Shown piece after piece: positions 22,637-35,200 of a DNA stretch of 64,000 nt. The notes beneath the pieces were generated by a model, which saw nothing but the letters and a program-made list of their open reading frames with translations, was not told the origin of the DNA and searched no databases. Origin of the DNA: Apostichopus japonicus (lineage: Eukaryota; Echinodermata; Holothuroidea; Aspidochirotida; Stichopodidae). Position 1 is the first letter of the stretch; the number at the start of each line of letters is the position of its first letter. The translations under genes and the position numbers were made by a program. Location of the stretch: NCBI RefSeq assembly GCF_037975245.1, contig NC_092572.1, positions 27,821,989-27,885,988 of the forward strand, given 5' to 3'.

Positions 22637-23265
22637 GATAGTTGCAGTCGTTATCGCTTTTTATGCTTGGAAGGTTAAAGCGTGTAAGGGAAGCTACACA
22701 TTTTGTGAACATTAAGGAAGAACGACGAAGCTCAACATCACAGTTTAGCAATTCGCTGGTGAATTGCAGCGATTCCGAGACAGAGAGTAGATTGGGAAGG
22801 CTGCAAAAATACAATAATTCTAAACTTTCTCTTCTGGCTCAAAATCGAAACTGTCCTGGTATTGAAAATGGCGAGTACCATGCTTAGACCAAACATTCAT
22901 CTACCGTAAGGCAACTAGGACGAGCTTACTTGTGGGACATACCTTCGACCTCGTTTTTAACTAAAATAAGGAGATTTTAAACAATCCCCACCCAAAGCAA
23001 ATCGGGAAATCAGGGGGAATAAAGCAACATCTAACTTAAGAAATCTCTGGTGAAAAGTACTGTGCTGTAGAAATATTTTGGGGTCTTACACGTCACCCAG
23101 CGCAATGGAATGTAGGCTATATAATACTATGGTACTCGCGCTAACGTTAGCGATGCAGAACACGATGGCAGAAGCTTTTTATACAATTGCCAGCAAAACG
23201 AAGTGGATTAGGTAATAAAAATCGCAGACCGTGAGATTATCTTAATCTTAATCCGGAAGACTCAC

Positions 23266-23465
23266 GATGTAAAACCAGGGAGTTGAAATATAATCAGATG
23301 AGTTGAAAGGTCTCCGGTCGGAAGGCCCTGCTCTATCGAAATTCTGACAAATTTATCAGGTGACTCGTAACTTGTTACCGTAAAAAACGGATGATCGACC
23401 GACAGAATATGCAGTATGCTACCTGACGACATTAACAGCAGGCAAATAAACACAAAACGAAACAT
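23266..23465 (-). CDS. Candidate first exon with signal peptide
   Basis: ATG at 23465 opens MFRFVFICLLLMSSGSILHI, a typical signal peptide: basic residue, hydrophobic core, small residues at SSGS. About 45 further residues (HPFFTVTSYESPDKFVRISI...) run to a good donor, TC|GTGAGT, leaving phase 2. Following exons on the minus strand (below 23266) were not found, so the product is unknown. It could equally be a chance frame of 66 codons; the donor and signal peptide together make it worth listing. Confidence 0.3.
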
Positions 23466-26225
23466 TTAATTGTAGGTTTTAATTAAATCACGATCGCACA
23501 AAGTATAATAAATTACATTAGATATACTCAATTCATGTGTAGGCCTATATACTGTACATGCATTGTCAATGTCGAAAACTTGACATGAAATATTTGGGAA
23601 AGAATCTTATAGTTTTGTTTGAACAACAATAACCACAAAATGAAATAAAATAAATAAATATTAACTTAACTTCAATGTGGACATCGAGACATGGTGATTT
23701 AGAAATGGCATGTTGAGGGGTTTTTTTGGGATAAAACTAAAGACTTAATGAGTCATTTTCTGCTTTTTCATAGGCTGACAAAACTTTGACGTTTAGGAAT
23801 TGAAACTCTAATTAAAGGATGAAGAATAGCTAGTAAGTCAACTCTCGACGAATGACAATAGTCATAAGTTTTTTAGAGCAAAACTTTCTAGTATACATAT
23901 CAACAGACAGTCACATACTCTCCTTTGATTGAGAGATGTTTCTTGGACATCTTAGGAGAGTGACTTCTAACTCTTTGTTATGAAGAGTAGGAATGTTTGA
24001 TCCAGGCCGATTTTATGACATATTTCTCGGAGGTACATACCATGCAATGTTCTGCATTCATCAGCTCATACCACGCAAAGGTGTGTATTTCATCAGCACA
24101 GCTTCTACATCACATTATTGGTTCTGTAACATGATTGCACATCATCATACAAAGGTGAATGTTGTGACTTTATGTAACAATTGATAAACAATGAAAAGTG
24201 TTCTGCTGGTAATGACTCCAACAACCACTATTCCTTTATATTACTCCACCTTTGTTAACAATACCGTATAGACTATATGCTACTCTATTAACCACTCTAC
24301 TGTGAAAACACAAAATGCTGGCAAAAGTGCACAGCACGTCGCATTATCTGTGGTGACAAACAACTTAATTGAGAAATATTTTAAATTTAAGGCGAACACT
24401 TATAAAACAATCATCCATGGCGGAAAATCAAGGAGAAGTAATCTTGCTGTTCTAATTCTGAAATTTGCCTTCATGACTTTTAATCTCCACTTTGAATTGC
24501 CAGGTGAAAAATATTCACCAGTAATCGAATGGCAACCCACGACAAGAAAATTAATCAAAATCCTCACTCTTTGTATTGTATTTCACGGGATGATATATAG
24601 ACTGTTTCAGCTTCGATTGTTAGACAAATTGAACGTTCGTCGTAACTGCTCACATGAATATCTGAAAAGGACTAGGAATATATGAAAATCACTATGGCAA
24701 CTCTCTTGATGTCAGATATGATGAACATACAAAAAGAAGGGAAAACGAAAAGAAAGAAAGAAATAAACAAACAAGAAGGAGAAAGAAAGGAAATTGTATG
24801 ATAGAGAGTAGCCTGTAGTGATAAGGACATATATAATGTGTACGATGTTATATCGAAAACATTTAAGAGTAGTAAATCAAAAAAATAGAAACATTAACGG
24901 AAGAAAAGAATTTAAACTGGACAACCACTAGTGATATATGTTATTGTCTTATTTAATGGAGGAATATTATTAAAAAGACAATTAATATACATTAATTAAA
25001 TAATAATGCATAGAGATGAGACTTGTTAAACAATTAACCCGCCTTTTAGGAGAGTATAGGAGCTTCAAGTATGGATATTTGAGCACTGTGTGTATTACAG
25101 TTATAAATATGCACGAAGCAAAGATTTGTAGGTGTTCAGTGACACTAATATCCTCAAGTACTGGGTTTCAAAATCGAAATTTTTAGTTCTTAGGAAATCT
25201 TATATTCACAAACACATATGAAATTCTGTAGGCTAATAAACAATATACTTAAAACTATTTTGGATTGCTGTAAAAGTCTGATCTAAGACGAAAAAGTTTT
25301 GGACGATGGGATGGCAAAGGTATTAGAACATTCGATATAGGTACCTCACATCAGAAGTGTCTGGTTGGTATGAATGTGGCTGTATTAATGATCTTATATT
25401 ACACCACCATGCAAGTATATTATATATATATTGAACATACTTAATTTAGGATGGTTAAACAATACGATATAGTTGCTAATATGGCTTTTAGAGGTATATT
25501 CCGGCTTTCCTAAAATCATGCGGCTAAATATAGGTGTTAACTTGAGTATAACTAGGTTAGGCCCCTATAAGCTAGGCAACTATAACGTTATGATATGTCT
25601 AACGTTAGTAAATGTACCATGAAGTATACCTAGTAGGGAACCGGTTTGTTAGGCCTAGCCTATACTATAGTCCTAGGCCACTATATATACAGTTTCTGTT
25701 CAATTCAAATATTAATGATAAAGAGCACGTTTACAATCAATTATAACGTTACAAGTATGTGTCAATAATATAAAGATACTGCAAGATCACAAGGGAGGGA
25801 ACTTAGCCGCGGTAATAATTTGAAACTGTTGACAAAATCGGTTACAAATGCGATTCTGCGAAGCTTCTGTTGGCGTTAGTGGTTTGCGGATTCGGAATTT
25901 ATAAATTTAGCGCTAACACAAGACAAATGTCAAAGTTCAAATTTAGTCGGATCATACTATTTTGCACTAGGAAGGCATTTTGCCTACCAATTGTTCAAAT
26001 CGCCGAACAAAGTATAACATATTTTTTTCAAATTGATTATATAGTAAATATTTCATATTTTTAATCATTGCGATGCAAAAGTTTAATCGTTTAATCATAA
26101 TTGTGTTAAATATGACAAAGATTTATTTTACACCCCTCATAAGTTGGCTAATTTAGCATTTTCAATATATTACGATACGGTTACTGCTTACGAACTTACA
26201 TTATAATATTCTCGATAATTACGCC
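23466..26225. other. No gene recognised
   Basis: AT-rich sequence. A purine-rich tract (AAAGAAAGAAAGAAAT..., GAAGGAGAAAGAAAGG) lies near 24725-24795. The 127-codon plus frame at 24302-24685 has no recognisable domain and no supporting splice context. TAGGCC/GGCCTA words cluster near 25555-25680, as at 205-410. Confidence 0.4.
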
Positions 26226-26229
26226 TAAA

Positions 26230-26605
26230 ATAAAAGCAGTCAACATAGTCCAAACCCAGTTGGGCCAGTGTGAAACCTAGTTCAACCCCAACAGGGCAAG
26301 TGCACCAGTCAACATAGTTCAAACCCAGTTGGGCTAGTGCAAAAACCACTGAAACCTAGTTGAAGCCAAACTGGATCAGTCCAAACATAGTTCAAATTCA
26401 GTTGGGCCTGAACAAACCCAGTTGAACATTGTGTAAACCCAGTTGAACCTAGCTCGTGTACAGCATAGCCCAGTTGGAACCCAGTAAGACCCAGTTAAAC
26501 ACAGTTAAACACAGTTAAACACAGTTAAAAACCAGTTAAACATAGTAGGCCCTAGAAGAACCTAGTTGATTTTTTAACTGGGTTCTACTGGAATTTCTAC
26601 CAGGG
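26230..26605. repeat. Degenerate AACCCAGTTGGG array
   Basis: Roughly two dozen imperfect copies of ACCCAGTTGGGCC / AACCTAGTT / AACACAGTTA follow one another, starting CAGTCAACATAGTCC and ending TTTTAACTGGGTTCTACTGG, where the word is inverted. It resembles the CCCAGCTGGG element at 15.5 kb in word type and in the CAACAT near its edge, but terminal inverted repeats are not clear. Confidence 0.55.
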
Positions 26606-28191
26606 ATAGGAGCTATTATCTAAAACGTCAGCTGCTTACCATACGTCATTATACAAGTGTCCTAAGATAGTAATATTACTTCACGCGTCATTGTAAACTT
26701 GACCTAGTGTGACATGAATGGAACCCTGTAAAATGCAGAGAGCAAAAACGATATAAAAAATAGAAATTGGCGTGAGAAAACACTAGTCCTTCCAGAGGGT
26801 TGAGAAGTGAACAGGTAGTTCAAAGAAGCCGTCGACGCGCACTCCGAGGGACCTGGAGAATAAAGGAGCTGGCCAGACGTACTATTACATGACACACTGT
26901 ACAAAAGACATGACCTGGAAATCCTTCCAGGTCCCTATATACAACTTTAATTGTTAAATTATTTCTTCTCTTTTATCAGTAGTGTACATTTGGATGTACA
27001 AGGAAATCCATGTATTAAATAATATCAGTAATGTATGACATCACACGAGCGCTCCAAAGTTCATGTCTGTACAATTTTCCATGGAACGGGATTTGTGTGT
27101 TCGGGGGAAGCGCACACTGTTGTACGTGAAATGCGACAAAACAAATTGATATGCATAGGTTTCTAACACACATAATGTAGTGAATAGCAATCTAAAAGCA
27201 ATATAAGAATCTGATTTATGAAGAACATATTCCTAATTCCATATACCCTTCGAACCAACTTGCAATGTGTACGACCCTAAAAGCTACGAACGATCAGTAT
27301 CAGTTATTCAATTGTTTCAAAAGGCGGGATCTTTGGAATTGAACATGGTAACGTAACCTTTCGCAATTTAACAATTCCCGAAAGTTGGTGGTTCACTTAG
27401 TTACATAATGAATGTGGCAGCCATGCTTTTATGACATAACTTGTTAACATAATACACATAATATGGAGTTACACAACAATGAAGTGACGCCGCGGTATGA
27501 CGTCACGTCTCATGACCTAACATGGCTGGTACGTACGTCACCGTAAGAAACGTATCGTCCTAGCCTTTGTCGTCACATGTTTATTGTAAACCTACTTAAA
27601 CTATTTAGTCTTTCGTGTAACGTATACATTAGTCATACGCTGTGGGGGGGGGGGGGGGTATGCAGCAATAATTCGATATTCATAATAGTTGAATTCACAT
27701 AACTGTCGAATAATAATGGAACAAGTTGTGACAGCTGCCTAATGATAATACCTCTCTAAACTGTCCTTTCGTATCAGAGCACTCGTTTTGACTGTACAAT
27801 AGTTCATAGCCTTTATCTGGTAGAAACATGATATTCATACTGCTCATACTGTTAGTACGAGAGCTCTGAAGCGGGACATGACAGTACAGTGTAGATCAAA
27901 AATGTCCCATCTGGTGAAATGATGACACAGTTGAAGTCTACACTAAAATGATTATGCAAAATCCATTGTATGAAGATCTTAGACAATGTCTTTAATTGGA
28001 ATTAGGGCGCATTCCAGTGAAATTCGAAGCACTTCGTTTAAGTTGTTACGCTGTACAAAATCTGGTATTCGCGGCCGTAACCTGAAAATGCAGATGAATG
28101 CGGTCTTGATCTAAAACATATTAATTCGAAGCGTATATCGAACAGGGAATACCTATCTGCTACCCTACTGATACCATTTTGTTTCCAACAG
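26606..28191. other. No confirmed gene; CpG/CRE-rich patch and a G15 run
   Basis: A patch at 27490-27545 contains TGACGTCA (a perfect CRE palindrome, 27498-27505) and then ATGGCTGGTACGTACGTCACC directly followed by GTAAGA, which could be a tiny first exon (MAGTYVT). A G-run of about 15 lies at 27643-27658. None of this is proven transcribed. Confidence 0.35.
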
Positions 28192-28391
28192 CTAAGTTCC
28201 GCCGAGAGTTTCAGGCCGCCCTCTGTCCTTTCCTACAAGCCAAACAACGCACAAGAGGCTATTCCAGAGCAACACTTAACAGCCGGACTAGGCGGACGAT
28301 AAGCCGGGAATCACGCCCGTCTAGTAACACTGCCGCTCTATCCACGGAGAGTATGCGCATGTCCAATTTATCCAGATTTCCAGAATCCTAG
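28192..28391 (+). CDS. Candidate last exon of a class A GPCR (helix 8 and tail)
   Basis: The acceptor TTTCCAACAG is followed in phase 1 by KFRREFQAALCPFLQAKQRT... and ~50 Ser/Thr/Arg-rich residues to a TAG at 28389-28391. K-F-R-R-E-F-x-x-A-L-C is the classic amphipathic helix 8 that follows NPxxY in rhodopsin-family peptide receptors. The Cys would be palmitoylated, and the Ser/Thr tail fits arrestin and kinase sites. No TM exon could be found upstream within the window, so the rest of the gene is either split by a very long intron or missing. Confidence 0.45.
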
Positions 28392-28814
28392 GAGGCGGAT
28401 GAAAATGGTCATGTGATACAATTGAATGTTCTTATCACAAGGAAGGTAACACAAAAAGTGCAGTTCTAAATTCTACGACAAGACTAGAGTATATGGTCCG
28501 GTGAATCTTAAATCTCGTTTGCTGTAATATCTTTCATGGCAACATCGTAATGTCCATGTGATCTGACAAATCAGTCGAAGATGATTCTGTACAGTAGTTC
28601 AAATATCCGAGCAAGATGTCCAAACAAAATGTCCAAACAAAATCAAAACTATAGGATTAAATGTGTCCTCCGAAAGGAAATAAGGGCGGCATTGCGGAAC
28701 TTAGCATTCGTGGAATCCGGATGTGTGACCTGATAATTTCGTAACGTAAAATAATACAAAACTATTATCAAACTGCTTATCAACTAAAGAACCTGTGTAA
28801 GAAAATGCGTACAA
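28392..28814. other. No gene recognised; possible 3' UTR of the GPCR-like exon
   Basis: Mixed sequence with a short direct repeat (AAAATGTCCAAACAAAATC) near 28615-28645. No open frame or motif of note. Confidence 0.35.
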
Positions 28815-29190
28815 GTAAGTGGGCCTGACGTTTCGATCCTAGCAAGATCTTCTTCAGAGGCTGAATGACAAGTAACGGTAACAGAATGGGCAAATACATG
28901 CACATAATACAGGCAGGTTAATGAGCAGGGTGAACACAAAACGACAGATGTAAGAGGATTAGTAGACTAGGGATGGAGAGAAGAAAGAAACCAACAGGCC
29001 GGGGGAAGAGGAGAGGTATACATAGGAGATAAACTGTAGAGGGACAAAGTATCTCTTAAAAAGAGAAGGAAAAAGACAGACAAATGTAGAGGAAATATTG
29101 GAAGAGAGCTACGAGAAGACGGGTGACAGGGAGGGAGGGGGGGGGGGGTGGAGCAGATCCTTCTAGGATCGAAACGTCAGGCCCACTTAC
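28815..29190. mobile_element. Element bounded by a perfect 28-bp inverted repeat
   Basis: 28815-28842 and 29163-29190 are exact reverse complements over 28 bases, starting GTAAGTGGGCCTGACGTTTC. The ~320-base interior is purine-rich on the plus strand (GGGGGAAGAGGAGAGG, GGGAGGGAGGGG, a G10 run). The word GACGTTTCGATCCTAGCAAGATCTTC with its complement is recurrent in marine invertebrate repeats, some linked to Penelope-like retroelements (recollection only). No coding capacity. Confidence 0.6.
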
Positions 29191-29739
29191 ATTTACAATA
29201 ATCGTCACGCGTAATATTTGCAATAGGGGTTCTACTCGTAATGCGTTAGGTTGGCATATAATATTTCTTTTAATAGTCTAATAAGAACTTCATGTCAGAA
29301 AACATGAACAAATGCGTGTGTTTCTAGTACGTTTTCTGCTTGCAAGCAGTCGTTTTGTTACAGATCTTTTTTCCGTTTTTGTTTTGAAAAAATCAACTTA
29401 CGTGACTCCTATCAAATGATGGTACTAACCAAATATTTAGTACATGGACTATTGTACAGTTGGTAAACAATTTCAATATAAAAAAAATATATAGTGTTGT
29501 ACTACTCCTAGTGTATATGAAGCGTTGAATGCGGTCAAGCCAAGTGTTTAAATTAGGTTTGAAAATTCGTATCTTAAAATTTGTTTTTCAGTAAATATTT
29601 ACTGACACGCTATGTAAGCAACTTACTCGTTGCCAGATAGGGATGAAATGCATTAAATCATATAGCAGAAACCGTGGAACCTGGACATTGTTGATACTTG
29701 GTTTTCAACGAAATATTGCGAAAGGTTCAACATAAATTT

Positions 29740-30285
29740 GTGTACATTAAGATCAATGGAAATTCGCGTCTCTATATGATTAACAAAGAATAGCGTAATA
29801 TTGGATCAACGAATAACGATAGGATCAACAAAGCTTCGCGTTTACTGTACGAACAATAGAGATTCACCTGGTGCAATAGGATCGGTACAGATTAGTGTTA
29901 CGATGTGTTACGATATGCTCGGGCTTCATATTAACAGCGATTAGTGCTCAGTAGCATCATATGTTCTTGTAAGATACAATGGAGGTTAACGTTTGATAGC
30001 ATCAACAGAGGTTTACGTTTGATAGCATCAACAGAGATCCGCGTATAGATAGCACGAACAAGGACTCGCATTAGATAGAAAAAGAAATTCACGAACAATA
30101 ACATCAATATATATTGGAGTTTGATTACATCAACATAGATGAGGATTTGAAAGCATCAACATAGAATCGAGTTTGATATCATCAACATATAATCGAGTTG
30201 TTTGTTATCATCAACATCGACTCGCGTTTTGATGGCAGGAAAACAGATTCGCGATTGATAGCATCAAGAGAGATTTCCATATAAT
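29740..30285 (+). repeat. Degenerate ~28-bp tandem array (GATAGCATCAACAGAG)
   Basis: Units such as TTCGCGTTTGATAGCATCAA recur at about 28-30 bases with drift (GATTACATCAACATAGA, GATATCATCAACATATAATC, GTTATCATCAACATCGACTC). Around 18 copies are visible. No coding sense is evident. Confidence 0.6.
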
Positions 30286-33200
30286 GAAAGAAGTATATTT
30301 ATTAGAACTGTTATTTGTATATAGATTATTGTATATTGTGTACATAGCTGCTGTTAAGAAAACCAAATACCTTAAGAAGTATTAATAGAGTTATTTTAAT
30401 GTTACAAATTCAAAATGTGTAAACTTGTATAAAGGGAATTATTTATTTTTAAATGTTATCTCATTGGGGAAAACTTCAATCCATAAGTGTATAAAGTTAC
30501 GCTGTGCGATAGTTATATTCGGGTCGGTAATGTGGAAATCCATATCAAATTAAGGGGGTTGGGGGGGGGGGGTCTAATCACATCCCTTGTAGGTCGCCTG
30601 CGAAAATAGTGTTCTTCGTGGTAAGGATCGTCAAAATTTTAGTCCACATTATTGGGTTTTAAAGATTTCCTGTGTCACTTTTTAGCTAAAAGGTCTTAGA
30701 AACTGTATCATATAAACTACGTGACATTATTACAAAATGCGGCAATATTTTCAAGATGCGTCATGTTAGTTTAAAACGTCGAAGTTTATACCTCCTGTGT
30801 CATTCATTGGCCGTGTATGGTATACTGCCAGATTGTAGACGTGTGCAGTTTGTTCTACGTAAATTTTATGACAATCTGAATGCGACATTTGACAGTTTAA
30901 ATTGACATCCACTTAATAGATATATAGATGTGACAAGATGTAACCGTATCAAATCTTAAACAGAAATTAAAGAGTATGATTTTCAAATTTGGGCTAGAAT
31001 GAGTTACAAACCAGTGACCTCGTGGTTACCACATTACGGTCATACACTGGTTCCTCCCTAAAGTATGTAGTTCTCATAAACATGAACAAATCCCTTTCAT
31101 TCCTTTATCCCCCTGATCATAAACGTTAATAAACTGTTTAAGATTATTGCGTTTATGATATGCAAAATTATTGAAAACTTCAGTGGGTTTACATGGATAC
31201 GTGTAGGCCCTTGTAATTCCAATAGGTAACAAAATACAAATAAGAGGAATCGGAATGGATCCATTCATATTCCCAATTTGTTTGTATTAAAATGAATAAT
31301 TCAAATCTGTAGTACATTATCCCGATTAAACATTGACCACACCCCTATCTTTTCCACCTTGGTTTCTTCTATAATTGGTTGATACAGTCACCCCCTTCCC
31401 ATCCCCCACCCACCCCTTCCCTGCTCCAAACGAGACTAAGTATATTGTTATGTGTCTATTGCATATTGTTCGTTAAGAGGGGGGCAAATATTGTATTATA
31501 CAATAAATCTTTAGTACGCAACAAAAAAGTAAACCGAGTTTGTATTTCTATAAGTCATATTTTATTCAAACACGATCTGCAGGAGGTTGGATTTTCCACA
31601 TAAGGCTCTTGTGAAATTACATCTCAAGCATTGACGTTCATCCAGCTTTTACCTTTGGAGCTATCCTAAAGTTTGTGAGAATGCCATATCCATTCTCAGA
31701 TCAAATGTCTCACCAACAAACCAACAAAAAGCAAAAACGACAACCGTTCTTGTACTAAGCCATTACGGTTGTAATGCATACGAGGTTTATACAATTAGGA
31801 ATAAACATCGAAAATATCTTGTAGAGTTGATGATGGATTTAAAGACAACATATCACCTTCACTTCGGGATTTATTGTATTTACAATTGGCGCTACATAAA
31901 GTGTATGGTAGACATGGATACCTCACGATTCCAGTTATTGATTAAAAGACTTTCACTTGTTGAGCTCTGCTGACTGAAATGACCCTTGACATGCAATTTA
32001 CAACACAACTCGAGACGGTGGATCTACAACGTACCGTCATACATAAGGTCATTCAAGTTATAGTTTTTGTTGTCCTTTTATTTATTAAGGTGGATGTAAC
32101 GGTCGTGGCAAAACGAAAATGAAGACGGTTTCGTACAGAAGTCACCGCAATTTATTATACTCCGCAGTCGCACATATAGACTCCATGACTCCGTAAAACT
32201 ATCGAAATACAAAAATAGAAAACTTACAGTACTAAATACAACATTTTTATAGTTTGTTTCTTGGTACAAATAAAACTACACAAATTTCACTATTGCACAA
32301 ACATGAACCAGCAAACACACACGAAGAAAGCTTTTAACTTATAATATATGAACACCAAAATACCTCTTTAGCCCTTTAACATCGAGAACATCAAGAAACC
32401 ATTACGAACTATTACGACTGCATTACATTACTGTACGTGGCAATACTCTCCAACCATTTCGCAAGTAATCTCAGATTTCTGGTAAGTTAAGTATCCTGGC
32501 TAGACGCAACCAACGCCAGTAGTCCTTTTCCCGTGTGCGCCCAATATATGTATATATATATATATCAAAGGACATTGAAAAGGACTTATTACGTAACACA
32601 AATCACAAGGGTTCAACAAGCCAATCACGAAAGGACCTCGTTCAAACATGTGCGAATAATTATGCAGCTGAATCTAAACAATTTGAGGTATGGACAAACA
32701 AAGTTACACCAAATGTTATGTAACAGACAACAATACGAAAACACGCAAAATACATTTCACTACAGTGGATCTACATACTAAATATGTAAGAATGTTCACG
32801 ATATTTCAGACAACATACAATGTATGAAGTTCATTCACGCTTTACTATTATATAGTGGACTCAAACCTTGAGTTACATTGACCTTGAAGGACCCTTAACC
32901 TCCATAAAAAGGCATAGGGTGGGTTTACTTACAAGTAGTTCTCAACTACTGCACATGATTTTACAGGCCTATCTCTCCATTCCATTTGTTCATTTTGTTC
33001 ACCTGATTACATGAGCAAATAAAAGTTATAACGTTACATAACTTACAACCAAGACTTTTACCAGAAAGTAGCATTTGCTATACTAGATTAAATTCTCGGC
33101 AAATCTTGACAGAAGCTTAGCAAACCTCATTAAACAGATATGCACAAAATGCAGTTAAGTGGTTTTGACGGTGTAATTAGCGTCATCTTTTATCTTCTGA

Positions 33201-33479
33201 TATCTAAAGGTTCCTGACAAGAGATAGCATGCCTACAAGACAACGCGAGATTGTGCTTTGTTTCATTGGAATCATTGATTTCTACTATAACATCTGCGAT
33301 GTTGCAATGCAGTTAATTTGACTTTGCAAAGTGACTTTCACCTCCTACTACACCATGAAATACAACATTCAATGTTGCTGAGTGTGTAGGAATAAGCCAA
33401 GTTTACATATCGCTGCTTGTCCTAATTATGTCCTCTTCCAAATTATTGAAGCTTGCGAGTAACTCCCATATTTCATACC

Positions 33480-33640
33480 ATTGGAAGAAAAACACAACTC
33501 TGCCTTGAACTGAAATGACCTTTGACCCCCTTTCCCACTCATTACTGAAACAAGGCAAAGTTCCATCAAACAAACCTATTGTTACTGGAAGACTATATCT
33601 AAAGTATTGCTTTTGTTGTAAACTTCAAGCAGTTATCAAT
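33480..33640 (+). repeat. TGACCT-family repeat with DR1 site
   Basis: GAACTGAAATGACCTTTGAC followed by CCCC gives TGACCTTTGACCC at 33516-33528, a direct repeat spaced by one base. Flanking words match other family copies. Confidence 0.5.
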
Positions 33641-34759
33641 TGAGTAACACATCGAAATTGACTTCAACCATATTAATACACAATATTACCAAACACTGTA
33701 ATAACCCTTAACCTTATCATACAGCAGTAAAAACATTTCCAACCATTGTGATTGACAGAGTAAATCATTATGATATAACACTGTGATATTCCTTGACCGT
33801 ATTGAGTACTGTTAATGGGAGTTCGAGTACAAAGATCTGGTTGAGCTTTGAACCAATGGCATGTATTATCTTAATCAACTTTGTTTTACATATCATCAAA
33901 CTCAAGGTAACTTGCGACCAATTTGATGTACTTTGTTTGGTGCCCTCTACTAACTGAAATATTTAATACACCTGGTTTGCCCCTCACTGTGAACAAGCCT
34001 CCAGAGAAATGGTACATTGATGCCCCATTCCAATCAGCCATTGCCAGAAATATCCACCTGGAAGAGATTAAGACCCATGGACAAGATGTTGTAAAGTAGT
34101 TCATATTTGGACCTGCCTCGACCACAAATGACCCTCGATTTATTTTTGACAGATTAATAAGGCCACTAACATAGGCAACAACTTGGAAAACCTTCTTCAG
34201 GATTGCAATATGATTGCTAGCAAATGACATTAGAACCGATGTTCACAGAAATATATAAAGACACGATTGTTACGGCATAAGCTTCATTGACAATGCTAAT
34301 TAAGCTACAGACAATAATACTAGTACATATGATGAGGGTTTCTTATATGGGTTATGTGATTAATCTTTTGTTTGCAAAAGCAGATATATTTTTTACAGTG
34401 TTTTCATTAACCTAGCCGTTTGATAAAACCAAGTGACATTTCATCTCGTTTATTTCTATCATTAAATCACAATAACATACATCAATTTATTAATACCAAT
34501 TAGGCAGTAGGACCAAAAGTAAGATAACTAAAAAGGAAAATGATTGGGTTCATTTATGTAAAATAGAGCCTCCACAAACCAAATAAGAAATATGTCCGAG
34601 ATTCATCGCTCGTGACATCATTTTTACAATCTTTTCAGTTTCATGAAATCAAATTTCCTTCGTCCACCAATAAGTACAACATTGTTCACTTTCTCATAAT
34701 GGAGCAGCTTAGTATTAAAATATGTAATTCTTCTAAAGTTCAATTCTTGATATAACCTC

Positions 34760-35200
34760 TTTACAAGTTCTTCATATTTTTGCCTCTGCGGACCTGAAAT
34801 GACTTTTGAAAATAAGCTTCTTGAATAAAGAGTATCAACATTCTAAATATGAGATTCATTCAATATTGCCTTCTTGAGATATCGTGTTTTTAAGATCTTT
34901 AGCTTCTGATCTCTGCTGACCTCAAGTGAAAGTTGACATCCAATGATAACAATAGAAGTTCATCTAATTAATTATAGAGCAAATAAACACTAAATATGAC
35001 ATTCATCCAAGGCTGTATTCTTATTGTATGGTATGTACAATTTACAAAGTTTTCACATTTCGCCTCTGCTGAGTCCAAATGACCTTTTACCTCCACTTTT
35101 AACAAAATGCTTGACATCAACAACGATTATCCACAAGGAAAGTTTGGGGCCATGCAGTCTCATCGTGTTTACAAGCATGATATCGCACACAGTTGCCCGT
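34760..35200 (+). repeat. TGACCT-family repeats (two to three sub-units)
   Basis: Repeated phrases are CTGACCTCAAGTGAAAGTTGAC, CTCTGCTGAGTCCAAATGACC, GCCTTCTTGAGATATCGTGTTT and CAATAGAAGTTCATCTA, the same order of words as in the 13.5-kb and 62-kb copies. Confidence 0.5.

Noticed and set aside
22637-22887. Acceptor TTTTCAG followed by a short membrane-helix-like frame (IVAVVIAFYAWKVKACKG), and an overlapping 81-codon frame.
   Set aside because: The two frames conflict, the longer one has a stop right after the acceptor, and no upstream exon supports either.
26704-26904. 66-codon minus-strand frame with a hydrophobic end.
   Set aside because: No splice partner or domain; GC-richer patch only.
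33886-34230. 114-codon minus-strand frame.
   Set aside because: Next to TGACCT-family repeats, no domain, no convincing splice partners.
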